NCBI GenBank assembly: GCA_946406275.1
Contig: CAMJJZ010000031.1
Location: forward strand, 1 to 12,369
Origin: an uncultured Bacteroidales bacterium
GTDB taxonomy: Bacteria > Bacteroidota > Bacteroidia > Bacteroidales > UBA932
Reading direction: 5' to 3'
Length of the DNA: 12,369 nucleotides
The notes under the pieces are model-generated. The model worked only from the letters and a program-made list of their open reading frames with translations. It was not told the DNA's origin and ran no database searches. Position numbers and translations under genes: made by a program. Positions 7,149-12,258 of the stretch are shown here, in pieces. The first letter of the stretch is position 1, and each line of letters starts with the position of its first letter.

Positions 7149-8942
7149 TTATTTAAGACTGATGGCACCGAATTTACACTTCTCGATACAGGTGCCGCAC
7201 TTGATACAGTCAAGCTGGTTGATGACGTGCGGGTTCTTGACGGTGCCGCTGATGGCGCTCACAGGGCAGGCCCTGGCGCAGGCGGTACAGCCTTTACACT
7301 TGTCAGGATCTATCACATACTTCTTGAGGGCCTTGCACTGGCCGGCGCGGCACTTCTTGTCCACGACGTGCTCCACGTACTCGTCCCAGAAGTTGTTGAT
7401 GGTGGAGAGAACAGGGTTGGGGGACGTCTGGCCAAGGCCGCAGAGTGCGGTGTCCTTGATTACCTGGGAGAGGTTCTTGAGCTGCTCAAGGTCTTCCATG
7501 GTACCCTTGCCGTCCGTAATCTTGGTGAGGATTTCCAGGAGGCGCCTGTTGCCCACGCGGCAGGGTGTGCACTTGCCGCAGGACTCGTCTACGGTGAAGC
7601 CCAGGTAGAACTTGGCGATGGCCACCATGCAGTCGTCCTCGTCCATGACGATCATACCGCCGGAGCCCATCATTGAGCCTGCTGCTACAAGGCTGTCGTA
7701 GTCGATAGGAGTATCCAGGTGCTTTTCAGTGAGGCAGCCGCCGGAAGGACCGCCGGTCTGGACGGCCTTGAACTTCTTGCCTCCCTTGATACCGCCGCCG
7801 ATCTCGTAGATGATCTCACGCAGGGTGATACCCATAGGAACCTCGATGAGGCCCACGTTGTTGATCTTGCCGGCCAGGGCGAACACCTTGGTGCCCTTGG
7901 ACTTTTCAGTGCCGATGCTGGAGAACCATGCCGCGCCCTTGTTGATGATGACGGGGATGTTGGCGTAGGTCTCCACGTTGTTCACGTTGGTGGGCTTTCC
8001 AAGGTAACCGGACTGAGCGGGGAACGGGGGTTTGAAGGTGGGTTCGCCGCGTTTTCCTTCCATGGAGTGGATGAGGGCGGTTTCCTCACCGCAGACGAAT
8101 GCGCCTGCACCGTAGCGGAGCTCTATCTCGAAGTTGAAGCCGGTTCCAAGGATGTCCTTGCCAAGGAGGCCGTATTCCTCTGCCTGGGCTATTGCAACCT
8201 GCAGGCGGTGGATTGCCAGAGGGTACTCTGCACGGATGTAGATGAGACCCTTCGATGCGCCGATGCAGTAGCCGCAGATGGCCATTGCTTCAAGGATTGA
8301 ATGAGGGTCGCCTTCCAGGAGGGAACGGTCCATGAATGCACCGGGGTCTCCTTCGTCGGCGTTGCAGACTACGTATTTCTGCTCGCCTGGACGGCTCTTT
8401 GCTGCAATTTCCCACTTGAGGCCGGTGGGGAAGCCTGCGCCGCCGCGTCCGCGGAGGCCGGACTTCTTGATTTCCTCGATCACCTGGACCGGGGTCATTT
8501 CAGTGAGGCACTTGCCAAGGGCGGCATAGCCGTCGCGGGCAATGGATTCCTCAATGTTTTCAGGATCGATGAAACCGCAGTTGCGGAGGGCGATCCTGAG
8601 CTGCTTCTTGTAGAACTCCATGTGCTTGGAGTCCGTGACGCTCTTGTTGGTATCCGGGGCAACATAGAGGAGGCGCTGTACTTTGCGGCCCTTTATGATG
8701 TGCTCCTCGATGATTTCCTTTGCGTCTGAGGGCTTTACCCTTGTGTAGAAAGTGTTGTCAGGTATGATTTTCACGATGGGACCCCTTTCGCAGAAACCGA
8801 AGCAGCCGGTGACGACTACCTTTGCGAAATCGGTGAGATCGTGGGCCACGAGCTCTTTGTTGAGTTCAGCAATGATCTCATGGCTTGCGGATGCGGAGCA
8901 ACCTGTTCCACCGCATACCAGAATATGCATTTGTACTGCCAT
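7149..8942 (-). CDS. hydB: HydB, NuoF-like FMN/NAD(H)-binding subunit with N- and C-terminal ferredoxin domains
   Basis: 597 aa. Domain order is a thioredoxin-like [2Fe-2S] domain (C10, C15, C47, C51), then the NuoF core with GRGGAGFP (165-172, nucleotide binding), NADEGDPGAF (194-203, FMN) and YGAGAFVCGEE; next the SLBB region; then the N3-type 4Fe-4S site SCGKCTPC (C455, C458, C461, C501), and a C-terminal two-[4Fe-4S] ferredoxin (C549, C552, C555, C559 and C579, C582, C585, C589). This is the HydB/HndC architecture of electron-bifurcating hydrogenases, where the FMN site exchanges electrons with NAD(H). The gene follows the HndB-like gene by 26 nt with no Shine-Dalgarno sequence. MHILVCGG at residue 5 is a possible alternative start. 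Confidence 0.96.
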   Translation of the reverse strand: MAVQMHILVCGGTGCSASASHEIIAELNKELVAHDLTDFAKVVVTGCFGFCERGPIVKIIPDNTFYTRVKPSDAKEIIEEHIIKGRKVQRLLYVAPDTNKSVTDSKHMEFYKKQLRIALRNCGFIDPENIEESIARDGYAALGKCLTEMTPVQVIEEIKKSGLRGRGGAGFPTGLKWEIAAKSRPGEQKYVVCNADEGDPGAFMDRSLLEGDPHSILEAMAICGYCIGASKGLIYIRAEYPLAIHRLQVAIAQAEEYGLLGKDILGTGFNFEIELRYGAGAFVCGEETALIHSMEGKRGEPTFKPPFPAQSGYLGKPTNVNNVETYANIPVIINKGAAWFSSIGTEKSKGTKVFALAGKINNVGLIEVPMGITLREIIYEIGGGIKGGKKFKAVQTGGPSGGCLTEKHLDTPIDYDSLVAAGSMMGSGGMIVMDEDDCMVAIAKFYLGFTVDESCGKCTPCRVGNRRLLEILTKITDGKGTMEDLEQLKNLSQVIKDTALCGLGQTSPNPVLSTINNFWDEYVEHVVDKKCRAGQCKALKKYVIDPDKCKGCTACARACPVSAISGTVKNPHVINQLDCIKCGTCIEKCKFGAISLK

Positions 8943-8968
8943 AATCGCTCAATAGGGTGGTTAAGGTT

Positions 8969-9358
8969 TTAGATTGATCTGTAATTTGCGGGCAGGATGC
9001 CTTCGATAAGCTCACCTTGCATGATGTACTTTTCGATGATTTCCTGTGCGCGCGGAATCTTGACGTCTCCGAACACGACGGGATCCTTACCGGGAATGGT
9101 TACCTCCACGGTGGGCTCGGCATAGCTGTAACCCATGTCACCAACCTGCATCACCAGGGCCTTGATCTGACGTTTGTCAAGCTCAGTGATGAGATAGCTC
9201 ATGGTTTCCTTTGCACCCGAGGCGATACCGCTGGTGGCCATTCCGACCTTGATTTGAATGATAGCTTCGTCGGAGTTGCTGTTTTCACGCAGCGACATCC
9301 TGGACTGCATACCTTCTTTCATCTTGCGGAGATCCGCGAGATTTCTGATTTTGTCCAT
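8969..9358 (-). CDS. HndB-like subunit, thioredoxin-like ferredoxin fold, cysteine-free
   Basis: 129 aa, first gene of the operon. The pattern IIQIKVGMATSGIASGAKE, then a helix, then ALVMQVGDMGYSYAEPTVEV and a closing VKIPRAQEIIEKYIM helix corresponds to the HndB-type (2Fe-2S ferredoxin-like) subunit found upstream of NuoF in Hnd-type hydrogenases. The equivalent stretch of HydB's N-terminal domain keeps TGCFGFC, whereas here it reads VGDMGYS and there is no cysteine in the whole protein, so it cannot hold a Cys-ligated cluster. I infer a structural or assembly role. A strong AGGAGG sits 6 nt before the ATG, making the start well supported. Confidence 0.85.
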   Translation of the reverse strand: MDKIRNLADLRKMKEGMQSRMSLRENSNSDEAIIQIKVGMATSGIASGAKETMSYLITELDKRQIKALVMQVGDMGYSYAEPTVEVTIPGKDPVVFGDVKIPRAQEIIEKYIMQGELIEGILPANYRSI

Positions 9359-9364
9359 AGGTTT

Positions 9365-9370
9365 CCTCCT
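9365..9370 (-). promoter_or_regulatory. Strong Shine-Dalgarno sequence of the hydrogenase operon
   Basis: On the minus strand AGGAGG is followed by AAACCT and the ATG at 9358. It fixes the start of the HndB-like gene and stands out because most other genes here, as usual in Bacteroidota, have no such sequence. Confidence 0.85.
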
Positions 9371-9377
9371 AAGATTT

Positions 9378-9453
9378 GAAAATTAGTGTTATAGATATTG
9401 TTGCGTTATTTTCGGTCCACTAATATAGGAAAATGTTTTCGAAATATTACCAA
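9378..9453 (-). promoter_or_regulatory. Probable promoter region of the hydrogenase operon (box uncertain)
   Basis: The 153-nt divergent gap must hold the promoter of the ten-gene operon. No perfect TAnnTTTG is present on the minus strand. The candidates are TATATTAG (9427 to 9420) with a TTG at 9453-9451, about 23 nt upstream, and TAATTTTC (9385 to 9378), which matches seven of eight positions but has no good -33 box and would leave almost no leader. I cannot choose between them; a non-housekeeping sigma factor is also possible. Confidence 0.3.
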
Positions 9454-9479
9454 TTCTGCCAAAAAACGGACAAATTTTG

Positions 9480-9487
9480 TAACTTTG
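9480..9487 (+). promoter_or_regulatory. Bacteroidota -7 box for the kdgK gene
   Basis: TAACTTTG fits TAnnTTTG exactly. A weak -33 match (TTCTG at 9454-9458) lies about 21 nt upstream. Initiation would fall near 9494, leaving an untranslated leader under 20 nt before the ATG at 9512. Confidence 0.65.
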
Positions 9488-9511
9488 AGCCGCTTTTCAA
9501 TCAAGTTTATC

Positions 9512-10528
9512 ATGGGAAAGAGGATAGTCACTTTCGGAGAGATAATGCTCCGCTACTCCAAAGAGGGCGCAAGGCGCCTTGGGCAGGGCAATGTATGGGA
9601 AGGCCAGTTTGGCGGAAGCGAGGCCAACGTAGCCGTCTCCCTTGCCCTTCTGGGCAATAACGTAGAGTACGTGACCCGCCTCCCGGACAACGACCTCACG
9701 GCCGCCTGCAAGCACACCCTCCGTTACCGCGGTGTGGACGTGAACCACATCGTCCTTGGCGGTCAGCGCATCGGCACCTATTACTATGAGCCGGCAAAGG
9801 ACCTCCGCCGCTCCAAGGTCATCTACGACAGGGCCGGATCGTCCTTCTACTCCTCCGCCCCGGGCATGTATCCCTGGAAAGACATTTTCTCCAAGGCCGA
9901 TATCTTCCACTGCTCCGGCATCACCTGCGCGGTATCCCAAAGCGCCACGGACGCTACCTTCGAGGCCGTTGAAACCGCCAAGGCCGCCGGTCTCCGCATC
10001 ACCTGCGACATCAACTTCCGCAAGAACCTCTGGAAGTACGATGGCGCCGATGCCCACACCACCCTGAACCGCCTCATGCAGTACAGCGACTTCATCTTCG
10101 GTGACCAGGACGAATGGGAAATAGCCATGGCCGTCCCCCAAGTCCCCATGGGCCACATGCAGGCCGATACGGATCTGGACATGGACGCTTACGGGAAGTA
10201 CTTCGCGGAGATGCACCGCCAGTTCCCGCATTGCGGTGAAATGATGCTTGGCCTCCGCAACCAGATGACCTCGTCCCACCACACCCTCACGGCCCTTCTG
10301 TGGTACCACGGCACCATCTACCGCACCCGCATCTGGGACATCCAGAACATAGTAGACCCCGTAGGCGTAGGTGACGCCTTCGTTGCCGCATACATCCACG
10401 CCGCGGAAAAATGGCCCGGAGACCCCCAGAAGGGCCTGGACTTCGCCACCGCCGCCGCCATGCTCAAAAACTCCGTCGAAGGCGACTTCAACCTGGTCAC
10501 GGAGGAGGAGATTCTGGAGGTCCTGTAG
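9512..10528 (+). CDS. kdgK: PfkB-family sugar kinase, probably 2-dehydro-3-deoxygluconokinase (KdgK)
   Basis: 338 aa from the ATG of MGKRIVTFGEIMLRYS. PfkB signature 1 is seen as FGGSEANVAVSLALLG (33-48) and signature 2 as DPVGVGDAF (282-290), with D288 the likely catalytic base. KdgK-like features include GQRIGTYYYEP, RSKVIYDRAGS and CDINFRKNLW, expected for phosphorylation of 2-keto-3-deoxygluconate to KDPG in uronate or pectin breakdown. A longer in-frame ATG at 9398 is rejected because the extra 38 residues do not look like the family and the TAACTTTG promoter box lies inside them. No aldolase (eda) follows; the gene stands alone, divergent from the hydrogenase operon. Another PfkB sugar kinase specificity is possible. 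Confidence 0.85.
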   Translation: MGKRIVTFGEIMLRYSKEGARRLGQGNVWEGQFGGSEANVAVSLALLGNNVEYVTRLPDNDLTAACKHTLRYRGVDVNHIVLGGQRIGTYYYEPAKDLRRSKVIYDRAGSSFYSSAPGMYPWKDIFSKADIFHCSGITCAVSQSATDATFEAVETAKAAGLRITCDINFRKNLWKYDGADAHTTLNRLMQYSDFIFGDQDEWEIAMAVPQVPMGHMQADTDLDMDAYGKYFAEMHRQFPHCGEMMLGLRNQMTSSHHTLTALLWYHGTIYRTRIWDIQNIVDPVGVGDAFVAAYIHAAEKWPGDPQKGLDFATAAAMLKNSVEGDFNLVTEEEILEVL

Positions 10529-10533
10529 GATTC

Positions 10534-10616
10534 CGTCATCCCCGGGCTCCCTTTTGCGTCATTCTCGGGCTCCCTTTTGCGTCATTCTCGGGCTCCCTTT
10601 TGCGTCATTCTCGGGC
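10534..10616. repeat. Tandem 23-bp direct repeat, three copies plus a partial fourth
   Basis: Units start at 10534, 10557 and 10580, with a fourth partial copy from 10603. Units 2 and 3 are identical; unit 1 differs at two positions (CATCCCC instead of CATTCTC). The unit core is CGTCATTCTCGGGCTCCC followed by TTTTG. The array starts 6 nt after the kdgK stop. The period equals the unit length, so there are no spacers and it is not a CRISPR array. Confidence 0.9.
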
Positions 10617-10628
10617 TTGTCCCGGGAA
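10608..10628. repeat. Palindrome closing the tandem repeat (REP-like hairpin)
   Basis: TTCTCGGG, a 5-nt CTTGT loop, then CCCGGGAA: an 8-bp stem with one T-G mismatch (a U-G wobble in RNA). It lacks a T-tract, so a simple intrinsic terminator is unlikely, but the stem could still shape the 3' end of the kdgK transcript. GGATTCC at 10528-10534 and GGAATCC at 10625-10631 are also complementary, bracketing the whole array. Confidence 0.65.
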
Positions 10629-10640
10629 TCCCTGCCTCCA

Positions 10641-10717
10641 TCCACCGAAATGGCGTTTTTGGTGGACAAACCCTCTTTTTTCCCACTTTGTCCACGGAAA
10701 CCCCGTGTTTTGGTGGA
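10641..10717. repeat. Alternating TCCACC / GGTGGA elements with a perfect 9-bp inverted repeat
   Basis: Four copies of a TCCAC/GTGGA core alternate in orientation: TCCACC at 10641, GGTGGACAAA at 10661, TTTGTCCAC at 10687-10695 and GGTGGATAA at 10712. GTGGACAAA (10662-10670) and TTTGTCCAC are perfectly complementary across 16 nt. The same GGTGGACA string begins the insertion-sequence end at 11100. Function is unknown; no gene fits here. Confidence 0.6.
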
Positions 10718-10719
10718 TA

Positions 10720-10752
10720 AGTTGCCCCTTTTGCAAAAAAACACTATCTTTG
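10720..10752 (+). promoter_or_regulatory. Promoter of the tRNA-Leu gene
   Basis: A perfect -7 box TATCTTTG at 10745-10752 and a -33 candidate AGTTG at 10720-10724, 20 nt apart as expected for the primary sigma factor of Bacteroidota. Transcription would begin near 10758-10760, just before the tRNA 5' end at 10763. Confidence 0.75.
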
Positions 10753-10762
10753 CAGTCCCATC

Positions 10763-11061
10763 GCCTTGGTGGTGGAATGGTAGACACGAGGGACTTAGAC
10801 ACAATTGAGTGCACTCTCTGAAAAGAGAGATGTAGAATGCCGTAAATTCAAGGAAACCTTAACAGGCAGCGCTGAAGGCAATCTTGAGCCAAGCCTTCGG
10901 AAGAAGGAAGGTGCAGAGACTAGACACGGCACACCTAAGGAGCTAGGCTCTATGGTGAAGGAATAGTCCGGACCACAAACAGCAATGGTGGCGAAAGCCA
11001 TAGTGGTAAGAAAATCCCTTGGCCCGAAAAGGCCGTGCGGGTTCGATTCCCGCCCGAGGCA
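10763..11061 (+). tRNA. tRNA-Leu(UAA), split by a group I intron
   Basis: 5' exon 10763-10796: acceptor strand GCCTTGG, D-stem GTG/CAC, anticodon strand AGGGA and loop CTT. 3' exon 11011-11061: loop AAAA, stem TCCCT, a long variable arm (GGCC/GGCC at 11021-11024 and 11031-11034), T-arm GCGGG TTCGATT CCCGC, acceptor CCGAGGC and discriminator A. Joined, the loop is CTTAAAA with anticodon TAA, a 7-bp acceptor (one G-U) and a class II variable arm: an 85-nt tRNA-Leu. CCA is not encoded. The break falls between U34 and A35. Continuous tRNA models will probably miss this gene. Confidence 0.95.
10797..11010 (+). ncRNA. Group I self-splicing intron in the tRNA-Leu(UAA) anticodon loop
   Basis: 214 nt with no ORF. 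Exon ACTT (10793-10796) pairs with an internal guide GAGT (10807-10810) to form P1, leaving the U-G pair expected at a group I 5' splice site. P2 is CTCTCT/AGAGAG (10814-10829) capped by GAAA. P4 is TCAAG (10848-10852) with CTTGA (10883-10887). The R-like segment GTGCAGAGACTAGACACGG contains GACTA (10918-10922), pairing with TAGTC (10964-10968) as P7. P8 is GAGC/GCTC near 10940-10950. P9 includes ACCAC/GTGGT (10972-10976, 11003-11007) around a GAAA-capped TGGC/GCCA hairpin. The last base is G (omega G). The sequence resembles subgroup IC3 introns of cyanobacterial and plastid tRNA-Leu(UAA). The RNA should splice with guanosine as cofactor. Confidence 0.93.
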
Positions 11062-11063
11062 CG

Positions 11064-11092
11064 AAAAAAGACAGCCGAAAGCTGTCTTTTTT
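11064..11092. terminator. Intrinsic terminator after tRNA-Leu
   Basis: AAAAAAGACAGC, loop CGAAA, GCTGTCTTTTTT: a perfect 12-bp inverted repeat whose six GC-containing inner pairs are flanked by A6 and T6. It starts 2 nt after the tRNA discriminator base and, being symmetric, may also stop transcription from the right. Confidence 0.92.
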
Positions 11093-11098
11093 CAGGCG

Positions 11099-11118
11099 GG
11101 GTGGACATTTCGTAGGAT
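11099..11118 (+). repeat. Left terminal inverted repeat of the insertion sequence
   Basis: GGGTGGACATTTCGTAGGAT. Pairs with the right repeat except for the central TTTC versus AAAA. Confidence 0.72.
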
Positions 11119-11145
11119 GAAATCCGTGCAATAGGTTGAAATACA

Positions 11146-11153
11146 TATCTTTG
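11146..11153 (+). promoter_or_regulatory. -7 promoter box of the transposase gene
   Basis: TATCTTTG, identical to the tRNA-Leu -7 box and 18 nt before the ATG at 11171. The -33 region is weak (GTG at 11126-11128). Confidence 0.55.
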
Positions 11154-11170
11154 TAAAGATTATCATTGAT

Positions 11171-12095
11171 ATGCTAAAAAAAATGCTTTTTTTGCGGCTC
11201 TCCGAATGTGGTCCACAATGGCCTGAGAGGCCACAAACATTTGTATAAATGCAAGGACTGCGGAAGGCAGTTTGTGGGTGGTCAACGCCGCGATAAATCC
11301 CAGGTCATAAACGACTATGTAGAGGGTAAGCAGACACTTAGTCAGCTTGCCCTCAAGTATGGCGTAAATGAGAAGACGATACGTCGCGACTTGGAGAGTA
11401 TGCGATATGTCCAGAAGATCTCAAAGTACAAGCAAGTCACTATCCAGATGGATACGACATATTGGGGACGTCGGTTTGGCTTAATGGTCATCTTTGATGC
11501 AATCCGAAAGCGGGTACTATGGCGCAAATACGTCACGAACGAGACTATTGGCGGCTATATGGAAGGTGTAGAGTGGCTTGAGAAACAGGGCTTCAAGATA
11601 TATGGCGTTGTAATAGATGGATTGACCGGCCTGGCTAAAGCGCTGTATCGATATCCGGTTCAAATGTGTCAGTTCCATCAAATACTAATAGTTCGTCGCT
11701 ATATTACGCAGGACCCTGATATAGAGGCGTCTAGAGCGCTCCTGGATCTCGTCAATAATATCACCAGGATGGACAAGGAGAGTTTTATTGGAGCCCTAGA
11801 TGAATGGTATGATAAGTATAAAGACGTCTTGAACGAACGTGTTCAGGACAATCGAATCAAAAGAAAAACGCCGCCATATATGCGTCCCAGACTTCGGAGT
11901 GCTTACTTCAGTGTCAGGCGTAATATGTACTTCCTTTGGACGTTCTACGACAAGCCGGAAATCGGCCTGCCAAATACAAATAATGCGCTGGAGGGCTTGT
12001 TCTCAGACCTCAAAACAAAGGTCAGGGTTCACAGTGGAATCAGTAAGGAACATCGCAAGAAGTTGCTTGACGAATACATCAAACGTTACTTCTGA
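11171..12095 (+). CDS. Transposase (IS256/MULE type with N-terminal zinc ribbon), interrupted by a +1 frameshift at an A8 run
   Basis: The main reading frame is open from 11178 to TGA at 12093-12095. Numbered from GTG 11208 it has the second half of a zinc ribbon (YKCKDCGRQF), a helix-turn-helix (about 43-62), then the DDE core: D82 (MDTTYW), D137 (VVIDG), the CxxH motif of MULE/IS256 enzymes (C154, H157) and E262 (NNALEG). The frame upstream of 11208 encodes CFFCGSPNVV, the first CxxC of the ribbon, but has no start codon. The natural ATG at 11171 (MLKK) is in another frame, and dropping one A from the A8 run (11176-11183) yields MLKKCFFCGSPNVV. So full-length protein needs slippage at A8; otherwise the gene is inactive or starts at GTG 11208 without an intact ribbon. 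Confidence 0.8.
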
Positions 12096-12106
12096 AAAAA
12101 GGCACC

Positions 12107-12134
12107 GCCGCCGGAATAAAGCATCTCCGGCGGC
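12107..12134. repeat. GC-rich hairpin between transposase stop and right end
   Basis: GCCGCCGGA, 10-nt loop, TCCGGCGGC: a perfect 9-bp stem 11 nt after the stop codon. No T-tract follows, so it is not a standard terminator. The whole 12100-12200 stretch is markedly GC-rich compared with the transposase gene, and contains a further GGAGC/GCTCC pairing; otherwise nothing is seen there. Confidence 0.6.
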
Positions 12135-12200
12135 TACAGTCCGGGAGCTGCGGGGGGCTCCGGGAAAGGGCCCTCCTCGCACCCGGCTGTTGCCCGTTCT

Positions 12201-12220
12201 ATCCTACTTTTTGTCCACCC
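12201..12220 (-). repeat. Right terminal inverted repeat of the insertion sequence
   Basis: Complement reads GGGTGGACAAAAAGTAGGAT, matching the left end at 16 of 20 positions. Confidence 0.72.
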
Positions 12221-12241
12221 AGCAAAAATGACGGTCAAATC

Positions 12242-12258
12242 ATCCTACTTTTTGTCCA
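12242..12258 (-). repeat. Second copy of the insertion-sequence right-end core
   Basis: ATCCTACTTTTTGTCCA is repeated exactly from 12201-12217, in the same orientation and 41 nt further on. It overlaps the last codons and stop of the minus-strand recombinase fragment. Confidence 0.85.

Larger units (their letters stand above)
11099..12220 (+). mobile_element. Insertion sequence, IS256/MULE-like, zinc-ribbon variant, about 1.12 kb
   Basis: Bounded by imperfect inverted repeats: GGGTGGACATTTCGTAGGAT at 11099-11118 and the complement of 12201-12220, GGGTGGACAAAAAGTAGGAT; 16 of 20 positions agree. One transposase gene fills the interior. Base composition is richer in A and T than the hydrogenase genes, suggesting foreign origin. 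I see no matching target duplication of 8-9 bp (left flank TTCAGGCG, right flank AGCAAAAA). A second copy of the right end lies at 12242-12258. The left end lies 6 nt beyond the tRNA terminator. The exact outer ends are uncertain by a few bases. Confidence 0.75.

Noticed and set aside
9428..9446. Palindrome-like GAAAATGTTTTC and TTTCGAAA as an operator of the hydrogenase operon
   Set aside because: Short AT-rich symmetry expected by chance; no match to a Rex or FNR/CRP consensus that I could recognise.
9398..9511. Longer N-terminus for the sugar kinase from the ATG at 9398
   Set aside because: The 38 extra residues do not resemble PfkB kinases, and the TAACTTTG promoter box lies within the stretch.
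10534..10616. Possible CRISPR array
   Set aside because: Repeats are contiguous with a 23-bp period and no spacers.
10371..10821. Open frames of 130-145 codons across the kdgK end and repeats
   Set aside because: They run through coding sequence in the wrong frame, tandem repeats and the tRNA; the products are low-complexity Pro/Arg/Ser-rich.
10763..11061. tmRNA or another structured RNA in place of a split tRNA
   Set aside because: The two ends form a full tRNA-Leu and the interior has group I core pairings; no tag-encoding frame of tmRNA type was found.
12107..12134. Intrinsic terminator for the transposase
   Set aside because: The stem is strong but no T-tract follows; kept only as a hairpin.
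11091..12228. 8-9 bp target-site duplication flanking the insertion sequence
   Set aside because: Flanks TTCAGGCG and AGCAAAAA do not match, nor does the flank after the outer repeat copy.
11839..12231. 130-codon open frame overlapping the transposase 3' end
   Set aside because: It lies in another frame of a clear transposase and ends in the GC-rich terminal region, with no recognisable domain.
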